DNA of 23,062 nt from Flavobacteriaceae bacterium (GTDB lineage Bacteria; Bacteroidota; Bacteroidia; Flavobacteriales; Flavobacteriaceae), in contig CANHNG010000001.1 of NCBI GenBank assembly GCA_947461915.1, positions 1-23,062 of the forward strand. Direction: 5' to 3'. The translations under genes and the position numbers were made by a program. Position 1 is the first letter of the stretch, and the number at the start of each line of letters is the position of its first letter. The notes beneath the pieces are model-generated. The model saw nothing but the letters and a program-made list of their open reading frames with translations. It ran no database searches and was not told where the DNA came from. Positions 8,866 through 16,300 of the stretch are shown piece by piece.

Positions 8866-8873
8866 CAAACATA
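8866..8873 (-). promoter_or_regulatory. -7 box before mltD
   Basis: The minus strand reads TATGTTTG, matching TAnnTTTG, and leaves a leader of roughly 50 bases before the mltD start at 8811. Confidence 0.4.
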
Positions 8874-8921
8874 ATACGTTTTAACTAAAAATTTCAGTAA
8901 ATATTGTTAAAAAAGCAGTTT

Positions 8922-10109
8922 TTAGTCCAAAATAGCCGCAATTCCAGGTAAAATCCTGCCTTCTAGCATTTCTAGCATCGCACCACCACCTGTTGAAACA
9001 TAACTCACTTTGTCTTCAAAACCAAATTGTTTTACCGCCGCAACAGAATCGCCTCCGCCTACTAGCGAGAATGCTCCATTTGCAGTTGCTTCGGCAATAA
9101 AGTTCCCTAATTGGATGGTGCCATTGGCAAAAGTTGGCATCTCGAAAACGCCTAAAGGACCGTTCCAAAGTATGGTTTTTGATTCTAAAATTACTTTTTT
9201 GAAGTTCTCCAATGATTTTGGTCCCGCATCCATTCCTTCCCATCCATCAGGAATTGCTCTTACATCGACAATTTGGGTGTTGGCTGTATTCGAAAAATCA
9301 TCCGCGGCAACAACATCAACAGGAATATGTATTTGAACGCCTTTTTCCTTGGCTAATCTCAAGATTTCCAATGCCAATTCTTGTTTATCATCTTCACAAA
9401 TAGAATTTCCCACTTTTCCGCCCAAGGCTTTCACGAAGGTAAAAGTCATTCCACCTCCAATAATCATGTGATCTACTTTGTCCAAAATATTTTCGATAAC
9501 CGTAATTTTCGAAGACACTTTCGATCCTCCAAGAACTGCTGTTACGGGTTTTTTCGAATCTTTCAACACTTTGTTCAAGCTTTCGATTTCTTTGGCCAAT
9601 AACAATCCGAAACATTTATGATTAGGAAAAAACTGGGCAATTATGGTTGTCGAAGCGTGTGCTCGGTGCGCCGTTCCAAAAGCATCATTCACGTAAATGT
9701 CTCCAAGTGAAGCCAATGCTGCGGCAAAAGCAATGTCTCCCGCTTCTTCTTCATTGTGAAAACGTAGATTTTCTAATAGTAAAACTTCTCCAGGTTGTAA
9801 TGCATCAGCGGCTGTTTTAGCGCTGGTACCAATACAGTTTTCAGCAAATTTCACTGGAACACCAAGAATTTCTGAGGCTGTTTGTAGAATATGTTGCAAT
9901 GAATACTTTTGTTCAACTCCTTTTGGTCTGCCTAAATGCGACATCAAAATGACACTTCCGCCATCGGCAAGAATTTTGTCAATGGTAGGTTTTGCCGCTT
10001 CAATACGAGTGGCGTCGGTTACCTTAAAATTTTCGTCTAAAGGGACATTAAAATCTACGCGGATGATGGCTTTTTTAGCGGCAAAATAGAAATCGTTTAC
10101 AGTTTTCAT
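8922..10109 (-). CDS. pgk: Phosphoglycerate kinase
   Basis: Pgk interconverts 1,3-bisphosphoglycerate plus ADP and 3-phosphoglycerate plus ATP in glycolysis and gluconeogenesis. At 395 residues it has full family length. Conserved elements run in order: RVDFNVPL (17-24), SHLGRPKG (57-64), [10 protein letters not shown] and [14 protein letters not shown] in the N-domain, [11 protein letters not shown], then GGGMTFTF and [10 protein letters not shown] in the nucleotide domain, and the C-terminal GGGDSVAA and STGGGAMLE. The gene stands alone on the minus strand, with its own TATATTTG box 35 bases upstream and a weak hairpin downstream. No oddities are seen. Confidence 0.98.
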   Translation of the reverse strand: MKTVNDFYFAAKKAIIRVDFNVPLDENFKVTDATRIEAAKPTIDKILADGGSVILMSHLGRPKGVEQKYSLQHILQTASEILGVPVKFAENCIGTSAKTAADALQPGEVLLLENLRFHNEEEAGDIAFAAALASLGDIYVNDAFGTAHRAHASTTIIAQFFPNHKCFGLLLAKEIESLNKVLKDSKKPVTAVLGGSKVSSKITVIENILDKVDHMIIGGGMTFTFVKALGGKVGNSICEDDKQELALEILRLAKEKGVQIHIPVDVVAADDFSNTANTQIVDVRAIPDGWEGMDAGPKSLENFKKVILESKTILWNGPLGVFEMPTFANGTIQLGNFIAEATANGAFSLVGGGDSVAAVKQFGFEDKVSYVSTGGGAMLEMLEGRILPGIAAILD

Positions 10110-10143
10110 TATATTCTGTTTTTTAGTTTTTTTGAAAGAATGA

Positions 10144-10151
10144 CAAATATA
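10144..10151 (-). promoter_or_regulatory. -7 box of the pgk promoter
   Basis: The minus strand reads TATATTTG, an exact TAnnTTTG match, 35 bases before the pgk start codon. A possible -33 TTG (CAA at 10176-10178 on plus) is a few bases too far. Confidence 0.45.
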
Positions 10152-10318
10152 GCACTTTTAGGTTATCCATAAATTCAAAATAATCAAAAAAGGCTGGTTT
10201 ATCCCTACGAAAACGTTGTAAATTAAAAAATCCAAACTGAATTTTTGTTTTTTGTGAATGTTCATTTCCCCGCTAGAACGATCTGACTAATCAATAATTA
10301 TAATTGGATAACTTCAAC

Positions 10319-10380
10319 GTTCGTCGTTCGATCGTCGTTTGTTCCTCATTTTTTTTATTCTTGAATTTGGAATGACGAAC
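10319..10380. repeat. Imperfect inverted repeat, GTTCGTCGTTC type
   Basis: GTTCGTCGTTC (10319-10329) pairs with GAATGACGAAC (10370-10380) with one mismatch in 11 positions. The 40-base loop includes a second CGTCG and a T-run. It resembles a small dispersed intergenic palindrome; no second copy is seen in this window. Confidence 0.5.
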
Positions 10381-10418
10381 ATAGAATAATGAATTTTGAA
10401 AAAACGTCAAGGATTTTA

Positions 10419-10455
10419 GCTCGTGACCGTGAGATTTGTCACGAGCGTGACGCTC
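10419..10455. repeat. GC-rich nested hairpins, dispersed-repeat-like
   Basis: GCTCGTGAC (10419-10427) pairs perfectly with GTCACGAGC (10438-10446), and the overlapping GAGCG (10443-10447) pairs with CGCTC (10451-10455), so two alternative hairpins compete. The unit is much more GC-rich than its surroundings. It is flanked by near-direct repeats of GAATTTTGAA (about 10391 and 10475). It could also end transcription of the FISUMP gene, which stops 47 bases away. Confidence 0.5.
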
Positions 10456-10502
10456 GCGCTAGCAGGGGAACATGGAATTTTGAATAAAAAAACGGTAAGT
10501 GT

Positions 10503-11459
10503 CTAATCCCTGAGGCAACGCACTGAGAAACCGTATTCCTTTTCGTCAATATCTCCGTAAGCAATGCCGAAATCGGAATCAAGGAAGCGGAGCATGGCTC
10601 TTGCCGTCCCGTCCTCTGAAGAACTCCACCAGTCGCTGGCGTGCCCAATGTTCCAGAATGTACCATTGTAGCTGCGTAAACCACCCGGAAGACCTGTAAA
10701 ACCACTGCTGTTCGTAGCTGCTGTATTGGGGCTAAGCCAAAGCGATGTGCCCGTTGCTTTCATTTTGCCTCCTGCAATTGATTCTCCGCCTAAATAGGTG
10801 GTTAAAGTAGTCCATTCGGCGTCTGATGGAATGTGGTAGCCCGTAGGGGCAAGTTTTTTTCTTTGAGAAGCATCTATTTTTGAGGCTTCGTTCCATATCC
10901 CCGCTACGGCATACCAGTTGTACAATTTGCCATAAGTCGTGCCATTTGCAGAGTCATTATTGTAATAACACCAGGCACCAGTGGTTAACGAAGCCCATGC
11001 GGTTGGGTCAGTTACTTGTGGTATTAATGTGCCATCGCTGTAGGTGGCTACATCAAGGTTTTTGGTAGTCCAGGTTTGGGTGCCTATTGTTACAGATGGT
11101 ATCGTTGAATATGTAGTTAGCGTAAGTTCAATGCTATAAGTAGGCGATTTTCCCCCTTCATTATACGAATACACTCTATAAATATAAGTGGTAGCTGGGG
11201 TTAGACCTGTATTGCTAAAAGTGGCAATATTAGTGGCTGTTGTTCCTACCACTTCAAATGTTCCTCCTTCTAACTTGCGTTCTATATTAAATCCAGTTTC
11301 ATTGGTGGAGCGGTCTGTCCACATTAAATTTATTGCTGTAGTCGAAATAACTTCTCCCGTTAAATTCTCAGGAGGTGCAGGAACTGCTTCAGACTTATCA
11401 TCCTTTGTGCATCCTGAAAATAAAATTATTCCCAATAAAAGAGTCAGTATTTTTTTCAT
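10503..11459 (-). CDS. Lipoprotein with fibronectin type III and FISUMP domains
   Basis: The 318-residue product begins with a lipoprotein signal peptide and lipobox LFSGC (Cys at residue 17), so it is anchored in the envelope, probably on the cell surface. Residues about 29-116 form one fibronectin type III domain (PAPPENLTG opening, the SGL-like SNTGLTPATTYIYRVYSYN stretch in two halves, closing TLTTY). Residues about 122-318 are a FISUMP domain (Fibrobacter succinogenes major paralogue family): IGTQTWTTKNLDV, YNWYAVAG, GYHIPSDAEWTTL, GLPGGLRSY, WWSSSE and the closing GFSVRCLRD. FISUMP proteins are surface proteins of unknown biochemical role in Bacteroidota and Fibrobacter. Base composition is richer in G and C than in neighbouring genes, hinting at recent spread. 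A TAGGTTTG box lies 37 bases upstream. Confidence 0.88.
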   Translation of the reverse strand: MKKILTLLLGIILFSGCTKDDKSEAVPAPPENLTGEVISTTAINLMWTDRSTNETGFNIERKLEGGTFEVVGTTATNIATFSNTGLTPATTYIYRVYSYNEGGKSPTYSIELTLTTYSTIPSVTIGTQTWTTKNLDVATYSDGTLIPQVTDPTAWASLTTGAWCYYNNDSANGTTYGKLYNWYAVAGIWNEASKIDASQRKKLAPTGYHIPSDAEWTTLTTYLGGESIAGGKMKATGTSLWLSPNTAATNSSGFTGLPGGLRSYNGTFWNIGHASDWWSSSEDGTARAMLRFLDSDFGIAYGDIDEKEYGFSVRCLRD

Positions 11460-11495
11460 AACTATTGTTTTTTAACGAATTGCCGGATTAAAATA

Positions 11496-11503
11496 CAAAC
11501 CTA
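11496..11503 (-). promoter_or_regulatory. -7 box before the FISUMP lipoprotein gene
   Basis: The minus strand reads TAGGTTTG, matching TAnnTTTG, 37 bases before the start codon. The -33 element is not clear. Confidence 0.4.
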
Positions 11504-11566
11504 AGCAATTAACCTAAATAGTAAACAGGATTTCAATACAAATTATAAAACTTGATAACTTTCTGC

Positions 11567-11574
11567 TATATTTG
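11567..11574 (+). promoter_or_regulatory. -7 box of the holB promoter
   Basis: TATATTTG is an exact TAnnTTTG match and ends only four bases before the ATG at 11579. If used, the mRNA would be leaderless or nearly so. This supports the 11579 start over the in-frame ATG-like start upstream at 11552, which would lie before the box. Confidence 0.5.
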
Positions 11575-11578
11575 CCTG

Positions 11579-12727
11579 ATGCAGTTTTCAGAAATTTTAG
11601 GACAGGAGCATATCAAAAATCACTTGACGCGAAGTGCCGATTTGGGCAGAATTCCACACGCACAATTGTTTGTTGGACCCGAAGGAAGTGGCACCTTGCC
11701 CATGGCGATTGCTTATGCCCAATATATTTTGTGTGGGAACCAAAACGGAGAGAATTTGGGTGCAAATGAATCTTGCAACCTCAAATTCCAAAAAATTTCG
11801 CATCCCGATTTGCATTTTGTTTATCCTACGGTAAGCACCGAGGATGTGAAAACAAAACCCAAAAGCATCGATTTCATTGCCGATTGGAGACAATTTATTA
11901 CTCAAAATCCTTACGGCAGTTTATTCGATTGGTATTCCGTTTTGGACGTTAAAAATAAACAAGGATTTATCCGCGTGGAGGACGCAGGAGAGGTTTTAAA
12001 AACATTGGCTTTAAAATCCTACGAAGGCGGGTATAAAATTATGATGGTTTGGATGGCCGATAAAATGAATACTGAAGCCTCCAACAAATTACTCAAATTA
12101 CTCGAAGAGCCACCTGAAAAAACGGTTTTCATTCTCATTTCCGAAAACGAGGAAGACATCATTCAAACAATCCGTTCTCGTTGCCAGGTTTTGCATTTTA
12201 ATGGATTAAGTGAGCATGTCATTACCGAAGCGCTTATTTCCCGTAAAAATATTGAACCAAAATTAGCTTCAAAAATTGCCCATCAAGCACAAGGAAATTA
12301 CAATAAAGCGCTGCATCTGCTTAAAGACGACAGCGACGAATTCCCATTTGAACAATGGTTTGTGGTATGGGTTCGGGCGGCGTTCAAAGCCAAAGGAAAC
12401 CCTGCCGTAATTGCCGATTTGATTCATTGGAGCGAACAAATTGCCGTTTTGGGAAGAGAAACCCAAAAGAAATTCTTGCAGTTTTGTATCGATATTTTCC
12501 GTCAGGCGTTACTGCACAATTACGAAACCCCGAGTTTGGTTTATCTAGAACCAACGGTGGAAAATTTTACGATTGCCAAATTTGCCCCTTTTGTAAACGG
12601 TAATAACATTCACGAAATATTTCAGGAATTATCCGATGCGATGTACCACATTGAGCGCAACGGAAACGCCAAAATAATCCTCACCGATTTGTCCATCAAA
12701 CTGACTCGTTTAATACACAAAAAATAA
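11579..12727 (+). CDS. holB: DNA polymerase III clamp loader subunit delta-prime
   Basis: The 382-residue protein is the delta-prime-type subunit of the clamp loader that loads the sliding clamp during replication. It starts MQFSEILGQEHIKNHL, the usual opening of the AAA+ fold. The P-loop position reads FVGPEGSGTLP (31-41): the Walker A Lys is replaced by Thr (T39), fitting a subunit that does not bind ATP. Further AAA+ landmarks are MADKMNTEASNKLLKLLEEP and the SRC motif in TIRSRCQVLHF. The zinc-binding four-Cys module of classical members is reduced, with only two Cys (CGNQ and ESC) near it. Downstream, DoxX follows after four bases, so they are likely cotranscribed. Confidence 0.9.
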   Translation: MQFSEILGQEHIKNHLTRSADLGRIPHAQLFVGPEGSGTLPMAIAYAQYILCGNQNGENLGANESCNLKFQKISHPDLHFVYPTVSTEDVKTKPKSIDFIADWRQFITQNPYGSLFDWYSVLDVKNKQGFIRVEDAGEVLKTLALKSYEGGYKIMMVWMADKMNTEASNKLLKLLEEPPEKTVFILISENEEDIIQTIRSRCQVLHFNGLSEHVITEALISRKNIEPKLASKIAHQAQGNYNKALHLLKDDSDEFPFEQWFVVWVRAAFKAKGNPAVIADLIHWSEQIAVLGRETQKKFLQFCIDIFRQALLHNYETPSLVYLEPTVENFTIAKFAPFVNGNNIHEIFQELSDAMYHIERNGNAKIILTDLSIKLTRLIHKK

Positions 12728-12731
12728 GATT

Positions 12732-13115
12732 ATGAACAATGCAGCCTCCATTTTGCTATTGGTTTTTTTGGCCATCACATTCATACAATCGGGTTATGAT
12801 AAGTTGTTTTATTGGAAAGATAATTTGGATTGGTTAAAAAAGCATTTTGCCAAAACCAGACTAAAAAATTTAGTACCTTTAGCTTTGCTCCATATTCTGG
12901 TTTTAGAATTAATTTCTGGTATTTTATGTGTTGTGGGATGCATCGAATTGTTAGTAAGCAACGAAAGAACCTTTGGGTTGTACGGCGCAGTTTTTTCGAG
13001 TATCACTTTATTAATGCTGTTGTTTGGACAACGATTGGCCAAAGATTATGATGGAGCCAGAACGATAGTCATTTATTTTATTCCGGCTATAATGGCGGTG
13101 TATTGGTTGAATTAA
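12732..13115 (+). CDS. DoxX-family small membrane protein
   Basis: The 127-residue product has four hydrophobic segments (about residues 4-20, 46-70, 78-97 and 108-126), the layout of the DoxX/DoxD-like family. The first helix ends with the family-typical SGYDKLFYW. Members are linked to thiosulfate:quinone oxidation in archaea and to redox stress in mycobacteria, but the role in Bacteroidota is unknown. It begins four bases after holB and is likely translated from the same mRNA. The next gene is 52 bases away, across a dispersed-repeat fragment. Confidence 0.75.
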   Translation: MNNAASILLLVFLAITFIQSGYDKLFYWKDNLDWLKKHFAKTRLKNLVPLALLHILVLELISGILCVVGCIELLVSNERTFGLYGAVFSSITLLMLLFGQRLAKDYDGARTIVIYFIPAIMAVYWLN

Positions 13116-13127
13116 AAAAAATCAAAC

Positions 13128-13153
13128 CCTTTGTGTCTTCGTGCCTTCGTGCC
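13128..13153. repeat. Fragment of a dispersed intergenic repeat (CTTCGTGCC type)
   Basis: The 26 bases consist of near-tandem units: CTTTGTGT, then CTTCGTGCC twice. The unit resembles the CTTTGCG units of the terminal repeats around the GxxExxY gene (15792-15824, 16255-16287). No coding role; it sits in the 52-base gap between the DoxX and thioesterase genes. Confidence 0.45.
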
Positions 13154-13167
13154 AAAAAAACTAAATT

Positions 13168-13677
13168 ATGACTCCAAAACATCCTTCTGAATCGTTGACT
13201 GTATTGACTGATTTGGTTTTACCGAGCGAAACGAATGCTTTGAATAACCTTTTTGGGGGCGAATTGTTAGCCCGAATGGATCGTGCTGCCAGCATCTCGG
13301 CAGGAAGGCATTCGCGCAGAATTGCCGTAACGGCATCTGTAAATCACGTGGCCTTCAACAAAGCCATTCCATTGGGGAGCGTAGTCATTATTGAGGCCAA
13401 AGTGTCCAGAGCTTTCAAAACCTCTATGGAAGTTTACCTTGATGTTTGGGTCGAAGATCGAGAATCTGGAAAGCGAACCAAGGCCAACGAAGCCATTTAT
13501 ACTTTTGTGGCCGTGGACGAAACGGGAAAACCGGTTGAGGTACCCCAAATAATTCCCGAAACCAAACTCGAAACACACCGTTTTGATGCGGCTTTGAGAA
13601 GAAAACAATTGAGTTTGCTCTTGGCTGGAAAAATAAAACCTGAAGAAGCCACAGAATTGAAGGCGTTATTTGTTTAG
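13168..13677 (+). CDS. Acyl-CoA thioesterase, hotdog fold (YciA/BFIT-like)
   Basis: The 169-residue protein hydrolyses acyl-CoA thioesters in the cytoplasm. The hotdog signature is complete: NALNNLFGGELLARMDRAASISA (written in parts: NNLFGGELLARMD then RAASISA), with the catalytic-type Asp at D38 after GGELLARM, followed by VTASVNHVAFNKAIPLG and the central strand of VYLDVWVED. The C-terminal tail (about 130-169) is charged and helical. Chain-length preference cannot be told. It lies between a DoxX gene and recA on the same strand, and is separated from recA by 96 bases holding the recA promoter. Confidence 0.88.
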   Translation: MTPKHPSESLTVLTDLVLPSETNALNNLFGGELLARMDRAASISAGRHSRRIAVTASVNHVAFNKAIPLGSVVIIEAKVSRAFKTSMEVYLDVWVEDRESGKRTKANEAIYTFVAVDETGKPVEVPQIIPETKLETHRFDAALRRKQLSLLLAGKIKPEEATELKALFV

Positions 13678-13709
13678 AATAAGGTTTTATTTTCCGCAAA
13701 ACATTCCCC

Positions 13710-13739
13710 TTGCTTCTTCCAAAAAAAGAAGTATTTTTA
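13710..13739 (+). promoter_or_regulatory. recA promoter, -33 and -7 elements
   Basis: TTG at 13710-13712, a 19-base spacer, then TATTTTTA at 13732-13739 (seven of eight bases of TAnnTTTG) match the Bacteroidota sigma-A layout. The recA ATG follows 34 bases later. No LexA-type palindrome is visible, which fits flavobacteria that mostly lack a classical SOS box. Confidence 0.5.
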
Positions 13740-13773
13740 CAAAAGATAAGTACCAAAATAAATATAAGAAAAG

Positions 13774-14778
13774 ATGAGTTCAGAAAAAGAAGCCAAATTA
13801 AAAGCACTACAACTAACCCTTGACAAATTAGATAAAACCTACGGAAAAGGCACCGTGATGAAAATGGGCGACAAAGCCGTCGAAGAAGTGGAAACTATTT
13901 CGTCTGGATCTTTGGGAATCGATTTAGCCTTGGGAGTTGGCGGTTATCCAAGAGGAAGAGTGATTGAAATATACGGTCCGGAATCTTCAGGAAAAACAAC
14001 CTTGACTTTGCACGCTATTGCCGAAGCTCAAAAAGCCGGAGGAATCGCTGCTTTTATAGATGCAGAACACGCTTTCGATAGAAATTATGCCGAGAAATTG
14101 GGCGTGGATATCGAAAACTTGATTATATCACAACCAGACAACGGGGAACAAGCCTTAGAAATTGCCGAGAACTTAATTCGTTCGGGTGCGATTGATATTG
14201 TCGTGATTGACTCCGTTGCTGCTTTGACTCCAAAAAGTGAAATCGAAGGCGAAATGGGTGATTCTAAAATGGGATTACACGCTCGTTTGATGTCTCAAGC
14301 CTTAAGAAAACTGACTGGAACCATCAGCAAAACGCATTGTACGGTTTTCTTCATCAACCAGTTGAGAGAGAAAATTGGCGTGATGTTCGGAAATCCAGAA
14401 ACCACAACGGGTGGAAATGCCTTGAAGTTTTATGCTTCGGTTCGTTTAGATATTCGTCGTTCTACACAAATCAAAGATGGAGATAATGTACTTGGAAACA
14501 GAACCAAAGTGAAGGTGGTAAAAAACAAAGTAGCTCCGCCATTTAAAGTAGCCGAATTTGACATCATGTACGGCGAAGGAATTTCGAAAACAGGTGAAAT
14601 ATTGGATTTGGCCGTTGAATTTGAAATTATCAAAAAAGCGGGTTCTTGGTTCAGCTATGGCGACACCAAATTAGGGCAAGGCCGAGATGCGGTGAAAGCA
14701 TTAATAAAAGACAATCCAGAGCTAGCCGACGAATTAGAAGAAAAAATCAAAGCTTTGATAAAAGAAAACAACGCATAA
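13774..14778 (+). CDS. recA: Recombinase A
   Basis: RecA forms ATP-dependent filaments on single-stranded DNA, pairs homologous strands and drives recombination and repair. The 334-residue protein is full length. Walker A is GPESSGKTT (68-76), followed by IDAEHAFD, the Walker B strand [12 protein letters not shown], the L1 loop after [21 protein letters not shown] (in parts [13 protein letters not shown] and LMSQALRK), [19 protein letters not shown] and [17 protein letters not shown]. The acidic C-terminal tail is shorter than in E. coli RecA. A strong hairpin terminator follows. With dprA 3 kb away, natural transformation genes are near each other, but this may be coincidence. Confidence 0.98.
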   Translation: MSSEKEAKLKALQLTLDKLDKTYGKGTVMKMGDKAVEEVETISSGSLGIDLALGVGGYPRGRVIEIYGPESSGKTTLTLHAIAEAQKAGGIAAFIDAEHAFDRNYAEKLGVDIENLIISQPDNGEQALEIAENLIRSGAIDIVVIDSVAALTPKSEIEGEMGDSKMGLHARLMSQALRKLTGTISKTHCTVFFINQLREKIGVMFGNPETTTGGNALKFYASVRLDIRRSTQIKDGDNVLGNRTKVKVVKNKVAPPFKVAEFDIMYGEGISKTGEILDLAVEFEIIKKAGSWFSYGDTKLGQGRDAVKALIKDNPELADELEEKIKALIKENNA

Positions 14779-14782
14779 AAAC

Positions 14783-14816
14783 AAAAAAGAGTTCGCCACG
14801 GTGAACTCTTTTTTTT
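14783..14816 (+). terminator. Intrinsic terminator after recA
   Basis: GAGTTC and GAACTC flank a short GC-rich loop (GCCACGGT), extended by AAAAAA and TTTTTTTT on either side, five bases after the recA stop. The classic stem plus T-run layout supports rho-independent termination. It can also act on the minus strand. Confidence 0.8.
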
Positions 14817-14842
14817 GCGACATAGACAATATTCTAATCCAT

Positions 14843-14906
14843 TTGTCACGCTGAAAGCGTTTCAATACACTAGAGCAACTTAATTGAGACGCTTCCAGCG
14901 TGACAA
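14843..14906. repeat. Copy A of the GACGCTTCCAGCGTGACAA element
   Basis: Two 23-base arms (14843-14865 and 14884-14906) are inverted complements at 21 of 23 positions and enclose an 18-base loop. The right arm contains GACGCTTCCAGCGTGACAA, shared with the copies at 17383-17486 and 17847-17968, while the inner part is shorter than in those copies. This looks like a small palindromic, non-autonomous mobile repeat. It lies in the recA-plsC intergenic gap. Confidence 0.7.
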
Positions 14907-14927
14907 CTAACAATAAATTATTTAGTT

Positions 14928-14999
14928 GTCATTACGAGTAACGAAGTAATCCCAATAGTTGTTCTAATAATGCGATTGCCTCCTTACCCACATTTACTA
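14928..14999. repeat. REP-like repeat, GTCATTNCGAG type
   Basis: The left part (GTCATTACGAGTAACGAAG then TAATCCC, 14928-14953) matches the widespread REP-like unit GTCATTGCGAG-n-CGAAGCAATC. The right part (near 14971-14989, GCGATTGCCTCCTTACCC) is a degenerate inverted copy, 14 of 19 paired bases. A related fragment is inside dprA at 18200-18226. Together with the adjacent copy A element it fills the gap between recA and the leftward plsC-type gene. Confidence 0.55.
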
Positions 15000-15003
15000 T
15001 AAA

Positions 15004-15750
15004 CTACTTTTTCGTCTCGAACTCTTGTAGTTGTTTGTGAATAACTTTCCACGTATGGTCTTTTAGACTATTCTTGTCTGCCATTGTTTTCCCTTTTGTT
15101 TCAATAAAAGGCATTATTTTTACTCGAAGAAGTCCCGGTTTTCCGCTAAAAATGGTGTAGGAATACCGTTTTTTATTGTCCCCAAAAGCGATTGGTACAA
15201 TCGGCAACTCGTGATCGATCGCCAAGCGGAAAGCGCCGTCTTTAAAATGATCCAAAAGTATGGATTCGTCCCCAGGCACGCCGCCTTCGGGGAAAATACA
15301 AATGCTGAGCCCTTGGTTGATTCTTTTTTGGGCTCTTTCGAAAACGCCATGTTTGCTTCTGGAACTTGTTCGGTCAACCAAAATACACGTTCTTTTGTAG
15401 AAAAACCCAAACAGAGGAATTTTTGACAACTCTTTTTTTCCCACAAAAACAAAAGGTTTATTGATGGAGACCAGCATCAGCATAATGTCGACCATCGAAG
15501 TATGATTGGCCACAAACATATAACTTTTATGAGGCTCCAATTCTTGATCTTTATCGATTTTATAATAAAATCCCATTCCCAAAAGAATGAATTTCGACCA
15601 AATCCTGGCCATTTTGAAAAAGTATGGATAGCCGCTTTCGGTCAAAATGGAAGCCACCAAAAAAGGAAACATAATTAGAATGGGAATGCCCATTAAAACA
15701 TAAAACCAAACCCGCCAAACCAACCAAAAAATAATTTTTATTACTCTCAT
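15004..15750 (-). CDS. Second PlsC-type acyltransferase
   Basis: The 248-residue membrane-bound acyltransferase has an N-terminal hydrophobic region (residues 4-35), the catalytic NHTSMVD block (H83, D88), VGKKELSKIPLFG, the VDRTSSRSK strand and the phosphate-binding FPEGG block (153-157, divergent from FPEGTR). It likely acylates lysophosphatidic acid or another lysolipid at the inner membrane. The start is set at the ATG at 15750 (MRVIKIIFW): a longer open frame reaches 15858, but it would run through the inverted repeat at 15792-15824 and overlap the GxxExxY gene. It is a diverged paralogue of the gene at 1515-2252, so one of them may acylate a special lipid. Transcription is leftward, against recA. 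Confidence 0.85.
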   Translation of the reverse strand: MRVIKIIFWLVWRVWFYVLMGIPILIMFPFLVASILTESGYPYFFKMARIWSKFILLGMGFYYKIDKDQELEPHKSYMFVANHTSMVDIMLMLVSINKPFVFVGKKELSKIPLFGFFYKRTCILVDRTSSRSKHGVFERAQKRINQGLSICIFPEGGVPGDESILLDHFKDGAFRLAIDHELPIVPIAFGDNKKRYSYTIFSGKPGLLRVKIMPFIETKGKTMADKNSLKDHTWKVIHKQLQEFETKK

Positions 15751-15791
15751 AAATCCAAAAGTAAGGAAAAGTGTGTAAGTTTGGATATGCC

Positions 15792-15824
15792 TAACCGCAA
15801 AGTGCACAAAGTTTTCCGCAAAGT
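15792..15824. repeat. Left terminal inverted repeat of the GxxExxY cassette
   Basis: This 33-base sequence contains three spaced CAAAG units (CCGCAAAG, CACAAAG, CCGCAAAG). It is the inverted complement of 16255-16287 at 29 of 33 positions. It ends 12 bases before the GxxExxY start codon. Confidence 0.8.
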
Positions 15825-15836
15825 AAAAAATAAAAG

Positions 15837-16214
15837 ATGACTGAAAATGAAATTTCAAAAATTATTATAGGTTTAGCAATAGAGGTTCACAAAGGTCTTG
15901 GCCCTGGTTTATTGGAAAATGCATATAAAGAATGTTTGTTTTATAAAATAAAGCAATCTGGACTTTTTGTTGAAAAAGAAAAAGTTTTGCCATTAATCTT
16001 TGAAGAGGTAAAATTAGATTGCGGTTATCGAGTTGATTTATTGGTAGAAAATAAGTTTGTAATTGAACTTAAAAGTGTAGAGTCATTGTGCGAAATTCAC
16101 TTAGCTCAAACCCTAACGTATTTAAAAATTGGAAACTACAAACTCGGATTATTAATAAACTTTAACGAAGTTCTACTAAAAAACGGCATTAGAAGAGTGG
16201 TCAATAATTTATAA
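15837..16214 (+). CDS. GxxExxY protein (PD-(D/E)XK nuclease-like)
   Basis: The 125-residue protein carries the naming motif GLLENAY (G24, E27, Y30). The remaining motif pattern fits a PD-(D/E)XK nuclease fold: D67 in GYRVDLLV, then E77-x-K79 in FVIELKS, and a QxxxY motif (Q91, Y95 in AQTLTYL), as in RecB-type nucleases. The family is very common in Bacteroidota as stand-alone short genes; no function is established. Here the gene lies inside a roughly 496-base unit delimited by 33-base inverted repeats (15792-15824 and 16255-16287), inserted between a plsC-type gene and trpS, whose ATG is only 13 bases past the right repeat. All putative catalytic residues are intact, so the gene seems functional. 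The nuclease activity is inferred. Confidence 0.85.
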   Translation: MTENEISKIIIGLAIEVHKGLGPGLLENAYKECLFYKIKQSGLFVEKEKVLPLIFEEVKLDCGYRVDLLVENKFVIELKSVESLCEIHLAQTLTYLKIGNYKLGLLINFNEVLLKNGIRRVVNNL

Positions 16215-16254
16215 CATTTGAGAGCTTTTTCAAAAAACTCTCAAATCTTTGACA

Positions 16255-16287
16255 ACTTTGCGAAAATCTTTGCGAACTTTGCGGTTA
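16255..16287. repeat. Right terminal inverted repeat of the GxxExxY cassette
   Basis: The 33 bases contain three CTTTG units (ACTTTGCG, TCTTTGCG, ACTTTGCGG) and pair with 15792-15824 at 29 of 33 positions. The repeat ends 13 bases before trpS, so the trpS leader or promoter now lies in or beyond it. Confidence 0.8.
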
Positions 16288-16300
16288 AGAAATAAACGTA

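Larger units (their letters stand above)
10110..10502. other. 393-base gap between pgk and the FISUMP lipoprotein gene, with repeats only
   Basis: No credible gene is present. The first 60 bases hold the pgk promoter region. From about 10319 the gap consists of two imperfect or perfect inverted repeats, described separately, typical of dispersed intergenic repeats. AT-rich sequence fills the rest. Confidence 0.6.
15792..16287. mobile_element. Candidate mobile cassette: inverted repeats around a GxxExxY gene
   Basis: The unit is 496 bases, with 33-base imperfect inverted ends (29/33) and one open reading frame filling most of it. No transposase and no obvious target-site duplication are seen; flanks differ. 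Mobility is inferred from the layout, not shown. Confidence 0.5.

Noticed and set aside
10439..10705. 88-codon open frame on the minus strand
   Set aside because: It overlaps the end of the FISUMP gene in another frame and the GC-rich hairpin; no domain is recognisable.
11552..11578. Upstream start for holB adding nine residues
   Set aside because: The added residues overlap the TATATTTG promoter box, and the family starts at MQFSEILGQ.
15751..15858. 36-residue N-terminal extension of the second PlsC-type protein
   Set aside because: It would be coded by the cassette inverted repeat and overlap the GxxExxY start; the family opens with the hydrophobic helix at MRVIK.
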